In this document: positions 13,295 through 23,662 of the stretch, in pieces | How the letters are laid out: the number at the start of each line of letters is the position of its first letter | Numbering within the stretch: position 1 is the first letter of the stretch | Source: Rotaria macrura | Taxonomy: Eukaryota; Rotifera; Eurotatoria; Philodinida; Philodinidae | Assembly (NCBI GenBank): GCA_900239685.1 | Contig: OENT01000027.1 | Coordinates: 1-64,000 of the forward strand | Direction of reading: 5' to 3' | Length of the DNA stretch: 64,000 nucleotides | The notes under the pieces: generated by a model | The model's database searches: none | What the model was told of the DNA's origin: nothing | Seen by the model: the letters and a program-made list of their open reading frames with translations, nothing else | Program-made: the position numbers and the translations under genes

Positions 13295-14654
13295 ATGCGA
13301 ACAAAGCCTAGGCGAGTCACGTAAGCAAATATACTATTATACTAATACTTTTTCAAATGCATTAATATCAATAGTTCTTCAAATTTATTTCTTTTTATTT
13401 ATCTATTTTTTCTGCAGCATGCTCAATTCAATAATAAAATCTTCTTCAAGTATTTCCTTATCCTCCAACGAATCACTATCAGCTGGAATAATAAATACTA
13501 ATCTTTCACCAACTATGCGTAATGACTATAGTCTCGATAGTGTTTGTTGTACCAAACGAACTCTGCACTCATTTTCACATATGTGGATCGTTGAAAACTT
13601 TTCATCATATCTTCAAGATCCAGAGCCTATTATTTGTTTATCATCATCACCGTTCAGTCCTGTCTCGGGTGCTAGCGCTTCTACCAAATGGCGTCTCGTT
13701 TGTTATCCTAAAGGCAATTATGGAGCAGCATCAAATTATATGTCGATATTTCTTGAATACATCAAAGGTGATCGTGACATAAAAGCTAAAGCTGAATATT
13801 CACTGGTCAGTCGTAAATGTGAATTAACAGAAATGCGTAAGGATGCACAATTTTCAATTTATAAATGCGGTAATTCACGTGGCTTTATCAACTATGTTAA
13901 ATATGATACACTAACATTACTCGAGAATGACACACTCGATGATGATAAACTTAAAATATATGTACGTATCACAATAATGGATGATTGTATAACTGAAGAA
14001 ACTAAATATCAAGAATATGATGATACTGATAGCATTAATTTTACAACACATGGTCTTGAAGGCCTTGTGCGAGATTTCAGCCAATTATTGCTACATTCTC
14101 CACCAAAAATGAGTGATATAGAAATTAGAGTGAGTGCCCCGCTCTCGCATAGTTCTGAAACAAATGAATTCGATAACGATTCGAATTCATCTACAGTTAC
14201 TTTTCATGCTCATAAGTTGATTCTTGCTGCTCGATCACCAGTATTTGCAGCCATGTTTTCAAATTCAAATTTAGAAAATACAACCAATGTCATTGAAATA
14301 AATGATTTACATCCTGAAACAATTCAATCCATGCTTGAATATATTTATACTGGTAAAGTTAACGATATTAAAAGATCCACGGTTGGATTATATCGTTGTG
14401 CTGATAAATACCAATTAGAAGATTTACGTACACAAGCTGAAATGGCTTTAATGAGCTCTCTATCAATTGAAACTTGTGCTGAAATTTTATTACTTGCTGA
14501 TCGACATCATTCAAAAGATCTTAAATCACGTGTCATACACTTTATTGTAAATGGAAATCTTAAAGCGATAACACAAACAGAAGGTTGGCATAAATATGTT
14601 GCATGCATTCCAGATTTAGTAACCGAAGTAATACAAGCAACAACTCTTGAATAA
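13295..14654 (+). CDS. MATH-BTB protein (SPOP-like), two exons
   Basis: Likely substrate adaptor of a Cullin-3 ubiquitin ligase: in SPOP relatives MATH binds substrate, BTB binds Cul3, and the BACK/3-box supports Cul3 binding. Exon 1 is only 13295-13320 and exon 2 is 13418-14654. The 97-bp intron (GTAAGC...TCTGCAG) joins them in frame and adds MRTKPRRVT before the methionine at 13419. The product is 420 residues. After a serine-rich N-terminus, a MATH domain spans about residues 60-195 (HMWIVENFSSYL, KWRLVCYPKG). BTB spans about 230-340 (FHAHKLILAARSPVFAAMF, MLEYIYTGKV) and BACK about 345-410. SPOP itself is about 374 residues, so this one has a longer N-terminus. TAA at 14652 overlaps an AATAAA. 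MATH-BTB is certain; orthology to SPOP itself is not. Confidence 0.92.
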
Positions 14655-16253
14655 AAGAAAATATAAACTGTAGATGTAAACCTTGATAATTGCATGCATT
14701 CGTTCTTCGGTTTTTTTCGCTTGTTCACTAATACCTAGTCACCTTCAGTTCATATGTGTTTATCAAGGACGGACTATCGATGTACAGTTTCATTCTTTTT
14801 CATATTTGTATTTAAGTGCTGTTTTTTTATTTTGCTTCTATGATCGTTTCACGTTCATATCCTTCATTTTTAATATAAATAGATACTTATCATCGAAGTT
14901 CTAGATAGAAAGCGGCACAATCGATCATCAAGAATATCGTCTATTTTTCGTTAGGTTTTTCTTCAGACAAAGGTTCTACGTAGTTTGCGAAGCTGACAAG
15001 TTGATTGACCAATTTTTTCATTCACATGAATTAATCAGTCTTAGATGACGCAAGAAAAAAGAGATGAAAAATTGTAACATCAATTTGATTTGAAAATTAA
15101 ATTTTGAATCTGAAAATCTTATGTATACCAGAGAAAATTAAACAAGAAACATACCTTCAACGATAGATATGTGAAGCCATATAAATACAATCGAATCTCT
15201 TGTGTTTTTTATACAGAAGCATTTAATGTTGATGGCCTTCGTACTATTTTATTTATTTGCTGTTTTTCTTGGTCCATAGCATTTAAATGTATTGGCCTGA
15301 TTGATTTCTGTGTATGTTTGATATGTTGTATGTTATTTTTAGTATCGTCCTCAGACATAGTATGTAATTTAAGGTAGGTGATATTGGGCATGTACAAAAA
15401 GAAAAATCACTATTTGAATGAGACAATTTATTGTCATTATTTATTAAGGTACACTGTCAACTTGAAAGTTTCAAGTTTTTAGTAGAAGTCAATAAAGATG
15501 AGGCTAAAAGGATTTGAAGATGTATGAACCTTCTTGTAAAACTTGATTGCATTTCCAAGATATGTTTATGAACGAGAATTATTTGAACGAGAAAAAGTTA
15601 TTAACCACTCTACTTTATTGAACTTTGAAAAAACAAAAAATTTTTATTTCGTCGAATTTACGTATTTCTAAAAGAAATCAAATAAATCTGAAGCCGCTGC
15701 CTTGACTATTGTCTTATACGGTGAATCCATATTTTTTTTAAAGTTCTTGATTATCCGTGAATTTTGATTTAATTCTTTACTTGAGCGCAAGTTTGAACAT
15801 CTTCAATGATTAAAAGTATTCTTTCGTGGTCGAAAGTGGCATCAAATTAAACGTCTCGAGGTCACTATCTTGCTGCTCTAAATGAAATTTTTTCGTCCAA
15901 ACTTATTTGCATGGGCACCGCAAAATTTTCTAACTTCTATTAGATTTTGAAGTAAGACTATTTTTAGCCACTAATTATCTTAATCCACTTCACACTCAGC
16001 TAATATAATCCGATGAAAAATTGATAGAAAAAACTATGTGTTCTTTTTTATGTTTGATTAAACATGCTTATTTGTCTTTTGTTGTTGTGCAATTACAATA
16101 TTTTTACTCAACAGAGCACTCAGAATAGCATAATTCTGTTTATGAAGATTTGCTGCTCGACGAGCACTAGCTTAATATATGTAGCTGCCAAAGTTCAAAA
16201 CAGAATTTATTGAAATTTATTTTTCATTGCAAACATCCATTCAAATAATAGAC
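14655..16253. other. Intergenic stretch
   Basis: No supported gene. A hydrophobic frame at 15171-15377 (+) ends at a donor-like AAG|GTAGGT, but it has no partner exon that I could find. Confidence 0.5.
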
Positions 16254-16930
16254 ATGGAGAGTAAAATAAAATCTAAGTTCCCAGGTGAAGAAATCCTATA
16301 CCGAATCCGATCGGGTCCTACGATCCGATGAAATCTTATGGGAATCCGGGTTGTGGAAACAGTAACGGATCCGACGGAAGAAACCTATTTTCTTATTTGA
16401 GTACGAATAAGCATTTAAACCCAACAGTAGAGGCCTGTCTGATCACACGATGAAATCCAATAGGATTCCGATAGTAGGATTCGATAAAATCCAACACTTG
16501 GGATCCGAATCAGGAATCGCAACCAGGAATCCGATGGGATTTCATCGGATAAGAGAAACTCCGATAGAAACATGAACGGATGCCTGTCGGATCCGATCGG
16601 ATCCAATGGTCGGAATGATTCTCCTGAGTTTTTATTGTGCCGGATGTATGAAAAGGGTAATCAATTTTTCATTCTAATTAAGCGCTTTCTTTGTAATTAT
16701 TGCTGAATTTTACAGTATTCTCTAATTCCCGTGAATCATGTTTAATACTAAACCAATGCAATCGGATAAGAAATCAAGTAATTAAAACAATCATCAAGGT
16801 CATGTTTTTTTTTGTAGTGAAAACAGCACCTTATAGTCATAATGAAGAAATTGAATTTAGAAATAAACAATGTCGTGCAATGAATTATCTTAAATATCAC
16901 ACTCGTTCAATGTCTCAACTTAGTAGATGA
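16254..16930 (+). CDS. Candidate two-exon small gene split by a foldback element
   Basis: Exon 1 would be the 7 bases 16254-16260 (ATG GAG A), followed by the donor GTAAAA. Exon 2, 16716-16930, follows the acceptor TGAATTTTACAG. Phases match (1 base plus 2 bases) and give 73 residues beginning MEIFSNSRESCLILNQCNRI, with a hydrophobic stretch VMFFFVV and a polar tail ending SMSQLSR. The 455-bp intron contains the inverted-repeat element 16280-16628. Exon 2 has coding-like codon use. The micro-exon is supported only by phase and a plausible donor, so exon 2 may instead be the last exon of a larger gene. Family unknown. Confidence 0.33.
16280..16628. mobile_element. Foldback element, CCCAGG family, copy 1
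   Basis: Imperfect palindrome of about 350 bp. The left end CCCAGGTGAAGAAATCC mirrors the right end (GAATGATTCTCCTGAG). Both arms are filled with degenerate GGATCCGAT/ATCGGATCC words, and ATGAAATC...GGAATCC segments match between arms. No open frame. It is flanked by TT on both sides (16278-16279 and 16629-16630), consistent with a 2-bp target duplication. Non-autonomous; the transposase source is unknown. Confidence 0.75.
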
Positions 16931-17651
16931 TAATCAGTCTTATTTACATTCCTTCCATTTCGTTCGTCATAGTTTTTCAATCTTGGCACATTTCCTAAAG
17001 TCATCAAAAATAAGAAATAGGTAGTGAGCACACAAATGTTTGACCGTTCATACAATGTCTCCAATGAGAAGAGTTCCGCTTTCACTACACGTACACTCAA
17101 TTTACTTCAGGCATAGCCACACGAATAAAACAAGCCAAAATGATTGCTATCCAAAGAGTATAGATAATTTAGATAAACTATATTATGATGGTCTTATAAA
17201 TGTAATACAGTATTCAGATGGTTTTTCATTCACAGCTACTAACCGGAAGAAAAGACACTTTATTTTTTTTCTTTTCTTATCTCTGACTTAAGCATGATCT
17301 GTGTTAGAATGTTATTATTATAGCAAAAATAAGGAATGTCTTTGTAGTTGAAATTTTCGAATTTTTTCCTTTCTAAATTTTCTACATTGCTCCCTCCCAT
17401 GTTGTTCCTTTCAATGTTTCTACGGCACATCAAAGAAAAGACCGACAAAAGATTTTTTATTTGAGCTGGATTCATAAACGTCTTTTATATCATGTATCAA
17501 CAATCGCGCAAATTAATTATATTATACAAGCAAAAACAGTTAATAGTTTCATAACGAACCAAAAAGAAAGATATTTTAAGAAAGAATTCAATTTTGAATC
17601 AAACGAAGTAAAGTTTATACAACATTTGAGAACTTTGTCTTCGTGTGCTTA
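16931..17651. other. Interval between candidate gene and foldback cluster
   Basis: No supported gene. The open frame 17040-17291 (+) has no recognisable motif, start context or splice partner. Confidence 0.4.
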
Positions 17652-18255
17652 CCCAGGCCGACAATTACGGACTTCGTACACGGCTGTTAACGACCGTGTA
17701 CGGTCGTATTATAGCGTTTCACATTGTTCAGTATTACGGTCGTATATCGCCGTGTCGTATACGGAGGAATACGGTGGAAAATGAAAACCGTTTACAGATC
17801 CCAGGTCAATCAAAACGGCCACCGTTACAGTAACGTAAACGGTCGTTTTTACATCGTATACCATGGTTAAACGACCGTTTTAAGCCGTATTATGGCGTTT
17901 TAACAAGGTCAGTATTACGGACGTACACGGACACCGTATATACGCCGTAAAACCCTCGTAAAGACAGTGTAATACTATCGTATTCTATAGAAAATACGGC
18001 CGTATTACTGACCGTGTTAAAACGGGATAATACGACGCCGCAATGGGCCGTGTTTTCATCGTATAAGACCGTTTACGGATCGTTCTGTTTGACCTGGGAT
18101 TTTGTATACGAGGACCATAAACGATCGTTTTTCTCTCAATGTATCATCGTATTTCCCCGTATACGACACGGAGTATATGATCGTAATACTGGACCATGTA
18201 TTTTGCCGCATTTCTCCGTATGCGGTCGCTTACAATCATGCTTGTTCGACCTGAG
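17652..18255. mobile_element. Foldback element, CCCAGG family, copy 2 (outer)
   Basis: Imperfect palindrome of about 600 bp centred near 17950. It starts CCCAGGCCGACAA and ends TTGTTCGACCTGAG. Internal words such as CAGTATTACG and CCGTGTCGTATACGG recur inverted in the other half. The arms are packed with ACGGTCGTAT/ATACGACCGT words, so CpG and GTA content is far above the surroundings. Flanked by TA on both sides (17650-17651 and 18256-18257). It contains a second, inner pair of family ends. Confidence 0.8.
17800..18098. mobile_element. Foldback element nested inside copy 2
   Basis: Inner left end CCCAGGTCAATCAAAACGG (17800) and inner right end CGTTCTGTTTGACCTGGG (ending 18098) are mirror images. 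AT flanks both sides (17798-17799 and 18099-18100). The simplest reading is a younger family member inserted near the centre of an older one. An alternative is that the family is built of concentric repeats. Confidence 0.65.
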
Positions 18256-18406
18256 TAAATCGGAGATCTGGATGTCTATTACATTGCACTGTCGTGATTA
18301 ATTGTTCGAGAAACTTGATCTGTATATTATTTTCAATTGTATAACGATTGTATCAAGTGCAATTACTAGAAAAAAAGAATGCTATAACACATTACGATCA
18401 ATCAAT

Positions 18407-18547
18407 TCAGACTTTACCATAATAAGGTCGAAAGAACTCCAGAGCATCATGAGAAAAACCTAAACGATCATATTCGGCACCTGAAAGATCTTCACCACAA
18501 GCATCTTGACGTTCAAGGATAAGATATTCTTGTTCATATTTCTTGTA
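18407..18547 (-). CDS. Isolated C-terminal exon, unknown protein
   Basis: On the minus strand an acceptor (ATTTATATCTAG) at 18548 is followed by 46 in-frame codons and TGA (18407-18409). It starts YKKYEQEYLILERQ and ends ALEFFRPYYGKV, with strongly coding-like codon use. It sits between two foldback elements. The upstream exon should lie beyond 18680, that is beyond foldback 18680-19190. A weak candidate there is ATG ATA CAT TTG AAA before GTCCAC near 19205, which is in phase but has a poor donor. It is either the end of a real gene with a transposon-filled intron, or a remnant. Family unknown. Confidence 0.45.
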   Translation of the reverse strand, partial: YKKYEQEYLILERQDACGEDLSGAEYDRLGFSHDALEFFRPYYGKV

Positions 18548-18679
18548 CTAGATATAAATATTTCAGATATTATGCTATCGATGGATACAAAAAATCTATA
18601 TAAATAACAGTCAGAAATTCCAAAATAGTCTTATTTAATGCGTTATATTATATAAATGCATGTCGTTTAGAGTATTTGC

Positions 18680-19190
18680 ACTCTAAAAAATAAGTACTTT
18701 ACCGAACCCCACAAAAAGGTTCGGTAGATGACAAAAAACTTGCAAGTGTGTTAAAAGTTCCAAGAAAAAGAATAAAAAAATATACGGAACCTTTAAACGA
18801 TCTGACTGTGTGTCCGCAATCAGATCCTTTTCTCTTCGTAACCTTTTTAAGTTTGGGAGAGCAAAACCAAGGCTTCGTAGGAAAATACGAAACTTGAAAA
18901 GTTACGTGGTAAATATAATGGTTTTTTACGAAACCCAGTACGAAACCATGAGGTTTCCTACGGAACTGTTCAAAGTTTCGTATTTTCCTACGAAGCCTTG
19001 TATTTGCTCTACCAAACTTAAAAAGGTTACGTAGAAAAAAGGATCTGATTGCGGGCACACGGTCAGATCCTTTAAAGGTTCCGTATATTTTTTTATTCTT
19101 TTTTTTGTAACTTTCAACACACTTGCAAGCTTTTTGTCATCTACCTAACCTTTTTGGGGGGTTCGGTAAAGTGCTTATTCTTTTTAGAGT
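18680..19190. mobile_element. Foldback element, ACTCTAAAAA family
   Basis: Long inverted repeat of about 510 bp. Left end ACTCTAAAAAATAAGTACTT mirrors right end GTGCTTATTCTTTTTAGAGT. Inner blocks also match (GGTTCGGTAGATGACAAAAA, CTTGCAAGTGTGTT, ATATACGGAACCTTTAAA, AAGGCTTCGTAGGAAAATAC), so the palindrome runs almost to its centre near 18935. The ends differ from the CCCAGG family. The long open frames on both strands are mirror-image artefacts of the palindrome. Confidence 0.82.
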
Positions 19191-19236
19191 ATGTGGACTT
19201 TCAAATGTATCATTGTTATTTTTTCTTCATGTAAAT

Positions 19237-20144
19237 ACTTGAAAATGATCTATGAAAGACTCGAACTCTCATATTGTATTCGTTCAAAACAGAAGAAAAA
19301 CAAAAATTAGTTATATAATTGTAAAACCGTATTTTGAAATTTTTAATTGTTATCTATAAAGATTTTATTTTCATGATTTAAGACTAAAGAATACCGTTTG
19401 AATAATGATATTGAGCTGTTGATATTTAATATTTAAAATAATTCGCTTTCACAATAAAGTGTACGAGGCATGTAAAATTATGAAAGGAAAGCTATCATTA
19501 AGCACATGGAAAACACATCATGCATAACAAGTTTAGAACACATTAAAGCATATACGAGAACGCGAAACACTAACCGATCAAAACGTTTGAATTTAATCAC
19601 TTATACGTACGAATTGTTTCGATATTTATGAAGACTATTCTAATATCATGTACAGAAAGAATAGAGAAAATAAAAGTTAATATTGAATCCCTAGATATGT
19701 GCAATCAATACACGTGATTCAGTTCCAATACATTTCTCACTCAGCAGTTATATGGCCGTGATTCATACTTTACCTAGATCGAAAGATATTCGAACCCAAC
19801 CGTGTTGATCGGTCAGTTTTGCGCGTTCTTTTGTGTGCTATATGTTTCCTTATCTTGTTATATGATGTGGTTTCCATGTGCTTAATGATAGCTTTCCTTT
19901 CATAATTTTACATGCCTCGTACACTTTATTGTGAAAGCGAATTATTTTAAATATTAAATATCAACAGCTCAATATCATTATTCAAACGGTATTCTTTAGT
20001 CTTAAATCATGAAAATAAAATCTTTATAGATAACAATTAGAAATTTCAAAATACGGTTTCACAATTATATAATTAATTTTTGTTTTTCTTGTTTTGAACG
20101 AATACAATACGAGGGTTCGAGTCTTTCATCGACCATTTTCAAGT
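19237..20144. repeat. Large inverted repeat with about 295-bp arms and a 322-bp spacer
   Basis: Left arm 19237-19531 and right arm 19854-20144 are reverse complements with about a dozen differences. The differences cluster near the two ends of the arms, and a central block of roughly 180 bp shows none. The spacer 19532-19853 has no open frame of note. It could be a foldback transposon with a unique middle or an inverted duplication. The high identity means either recent origin or arm-to-arm gene conversion. Confidence 0.85.
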
Positions 20145-20310
20145 TTAATGAACTATAGTGTAACGAATATATACAATGATAACACGGGGAAAATTTCACA
20201 GAGAATGAATATAGAAAGGAACATATAGACAACTTGAAAAAAAGAGAACAGAATGCAAGTAAAGTTCAAAATACATGTACGATAGAAAGAGGAAAATTTA
20301 TTGCCGAACC

Positions 20311-20585
20311 CCCAGGTTGAAAAAATACGGTCGTATACATGACCCTAGAATTACGACCGTATTTCGTCGTTCACGGCATTAATAACAGTAGTATACTTTC
20401 GTGAGCAACAAGAATACGATCAATTACGCCGGATGATACGACCAAATACACTCACCGTATTTCGTCGTATTATTGTCGTTTACGATAGTGTACTACTAGT
20501 ATTAATGCCGTATACGACGAAATACGGTCGTAATTGTTGGGTCATGTATGACGACCGTATACGACGTCGTATTTTTCGATCTGGG
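20311..20585. mobile_element. Foldback element, CCCAGG family, copy 3
   Basis: Imperfect palindrome of about 275 bp. Left end CCCAGGTTGAAAAAATACG, right end CGTATTTTTCGATCTGGG. Between them AATTACGACCGTATTTCGTC and GCATTAATA recur inverted. It shares both its ends and the ACGGTCGTAT word content with the element at 17652-18255. CC flanks both sides (20309-20310 and 20586-20587). No coding capacity. Confidence 0.8.
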
Positions 20586-20587
20586 CC

Positions 20588-23500
20588 TATAGTGAAAATG
20601 GAAAAAAGAAAAAGAGAAGTACATAGGCATAGGGATATAGATAAAGGGAAAATCTTTATGACTACATCTGTCGAGGATACAAGCCATAGCAAGATTGGAC
20701 ATTTTAAATGCTGACCAGTACCTCGGTCATATATTTGGCCATGTAATATATTTTAAGACGCTGATTAAAGATTGGATTCTTTGACTTCAATCATTTTTGA
20801 TCAAGCTTCGGAAAAATTATTATTTTCTTGAAATATCCTTTTATTATCAAAAAATTATAGTGACGTATTTCGAGAAATCGTTTACAAATTTGGATTCTCA
20901 ACCCCAATCTCCTCGAGTCAAACTTCAGAAAAAAAGTTCTTATTTCCATTAAATACTTTTCCCTTAGTAAGAAAATGAGGTGACTAATTCTCAATTACCT
21001 TTTTATGAGTACTATATCCATAGGCTCCTTACCCTGGGTCAAGTACTAGTTTAAGAATTTGACTCAATATTTCAAGCCTGTCAAAATGGAACGAATTCTT
21101 TACTATAAGACTACGCAGATGCTGATGCACTATGGAACAAAATATTTTGCCTTAGGAAACCGTTCGATAATTATGAGTTTTGATAGGTATTCGACCATAC
21201 TTAAAAAGATTCTGACTTTAAATTTTAAAATAGGTACAACCATCAAAGATTTGAAAGACAGTAACAGTGACATCGATTGAATGCTGATTGGACTATTTTT
21301 GCACTTCAGCTAAACAATAAATCTCATGACGAACGTATTGCACATTTAGGAAATGTTTTCCTGACATGACAAGAAGAAAGAATCGTTTTTAAATACATAA
21401 TTTGAAAAACACATTATTAATGTAGAAAAAAAATCTAGCTAGGAAGATGAGAGTGGACATTTTCAACCAAAAGAACAATAAAAGAAGATGCCACCCGACT
21501 TAGAATTAAATAGAAATATATCATACATGATAATGTACAATGATAAAAACCAACGATCGAAAAACTTAGTTGTTAATTAAAAATTGCAGAATTTTTGCAT
21601 TGTCAAACTGCCAAGTTTATTAATTTTTCTTGTACTACATTCAATTCATGAACTGACTTAAAGCTACAATAAACTATTGAAATATAGAAAAATAATGAAA
21701 ATAACTGCATGTCATTTAAAGAAAGCATTGATTTGGAATAGACTTATAGACATTCGTGAGAGGGGAGCATACTGGTGGATGTACTTTGAATTATTTTGCC
21801 ATAATTTAACTTACCTTAAGGTGAAAATGTATTTTGTTTCCTACTTGAGCTTGGTACTGCAAAAATTTGTTGTTGTTTTTTTGGTACAAAAATAGCTATT
21901 TCTCAACAGTGAGCTCGAAGAAAAAACTGAACCAGTATAGATGAGGAATAGATGTCACATAGCTGATTTTGTTTGGTTTTCTGTACTCTATCTTGTGATG
22001 GATTGTATTAAAAGTTTTCCTTATCTTGCTGCTTGACTACAGGGCTTAACTTTTCGAAAGCAAATATTGCTTTTTTCTCATTAAATTGGAAGAGGACTCA
22101 AAAGTTACGTTCAATTAAGTTTTCACACTCGCAATCAAATACACGAAAAATTACGATTTAGAGATTCCAGACATCGCAGATTGAATCCTGCCTATCAAGT
22201 CAAAAGAAGTAAATTTTCATGGGTGTCCCGGTCTCTGGTGTGTTCGTCAATAGACTCGTTTAAACGCTCTTATATAGCATCGTATCGCATCGAAAAACAT
22301 TCAAACTTCTATTTAGTATCTTTGAATCTACCCGAGTTCTTTGGAGTTGATGAAATATACAAAATATTTGACGTTCTCAATAAAGTTTTTCTCATGAACG
22401 TAGAATTATTTGAAGCGTGTCTAGGAGAAAAATGTCTGAGCTTGTAGCCAACACGAAGTGCCTTATACAATCAGCAATAACCACCAGACTTTGAGTTCAC
22501 ACGTTGTCTGAGAAGAATCACTCACTAAAATATTTCTCTGCTGATGAATACCGCATAGAAAACATTTTGAAGTGAGCATATAATCCCTTTTGTGAAATTA
22601 ACTTTAACAACAATAGTAACTTTAAATGTATTCATGCATTACATCTATCATTAAAAATGAAAGAGAAAAAACAACCATAATATATACTATGGAAGTAGTC
22701 TAAACATCAACTGAAACCTTTTTATATTTAATATTCTTACATGAATCGCTAGAACTCGTTGGATGCCAAAAACGTGTCTTCTTGAAATTTTTAAAGGTCC
22801 TTTTTGGGGTTAAATTGAAATTAACATTTTCAAGAGTTCAAGTTTCTTTCATTTTTTTAAGCTTCAATTTATTTGCCAAGTAAAATTATTAAAATGCTAA
22901 GTTAATTGTTGCGAAGTTAAATTTTCATTTACACAGTAGATAAATTGATTGCTAAATGAAATATTGAAGGCTCATTCAATTTATACTTTCTCAGTAATCA
23001 AAATATTTGATAAGTTATGCCTACTTAAAAATTATATTGTTAAGTTAATAAATGAAAATCAGAGTTATAAAACAAATGCCACTAAGACAAATGATTTATC
23101 AGTAAGGAATTTATAATAAAGGCCAAGTACGTTTGTTCAAGATAGAATAAGTTTATTATTTATGATGGTATGCTGTATGCATTTTCTCTGTTTACTTCTA
23201 TAAGTATTGAAGTAGCAGTGTAACACATGTATGGTCTACCAATATTTTGTTCTTTGTTGCTGTGTTTGCGTTGGTACCAGTTCATTTTATTGATGGTCAA
23301 ATTCGCACCCTCCGTAATGGTTTATACATAGATGAATGCTTTTTTTCCAGCACGAAAATATATCTAACATATTCATGCTTTTAATAGTTCATTTTTCTCG
23401 CCATCTACATCCACACACGATTATAACCAATAAAACACGTATTGAAAAGAAAAATTCAATAGTTGCATTTCCTTATGGGCTATTTTATTTTTGACGGAAC

Positions 23501-23662
23501 CATTGTTCACTTATGAACATACTTTACTACAATCAAAGGTCATCATACACACAATCGAGTCCTGTATCAAAAACGTTTAGGACGACGTCGGTAATAAATA
23601 TACAAAGAACATTGGCATGTATATAAGATTGCATTGATAATATTTGTAATTTAGCATTTAAT
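20588..23662. other. Interval with open frames but no supported gene
   Basis: Open frames at 21059-21280, 21677-21895 and 22181-22447 (+) have no recognisable motifs. The last (containing NLPEFFGVDEIYKIFDVLNK) looks most coding-like but lacks an ATG and a joined exon. It may be a gene remnant. Confidence 0.4.

Noticed and set aside
18699-19120. Long open frames on both strands inside 18680-19190
   Set aside because: They mirror each other because the DNA is palindromic. They show no protein motifs.
19250-20135. tRNA-like B-box (GGGTTCGAGTC) in both arms of the inverted repeat, and a similar word near 19790
   Set aside because: The T-arm could pair, but no D-arm, anticodon arm or acceptor stem can be placed around it. 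Not a tRNA gene, and weak evidence for a SINE.
20433-20714. Several overlapping open frames around copy 3 of the foldback
   Set aside because: They arise from repeated ACGACGTCGTAT-type words and have no recognisable protein content.
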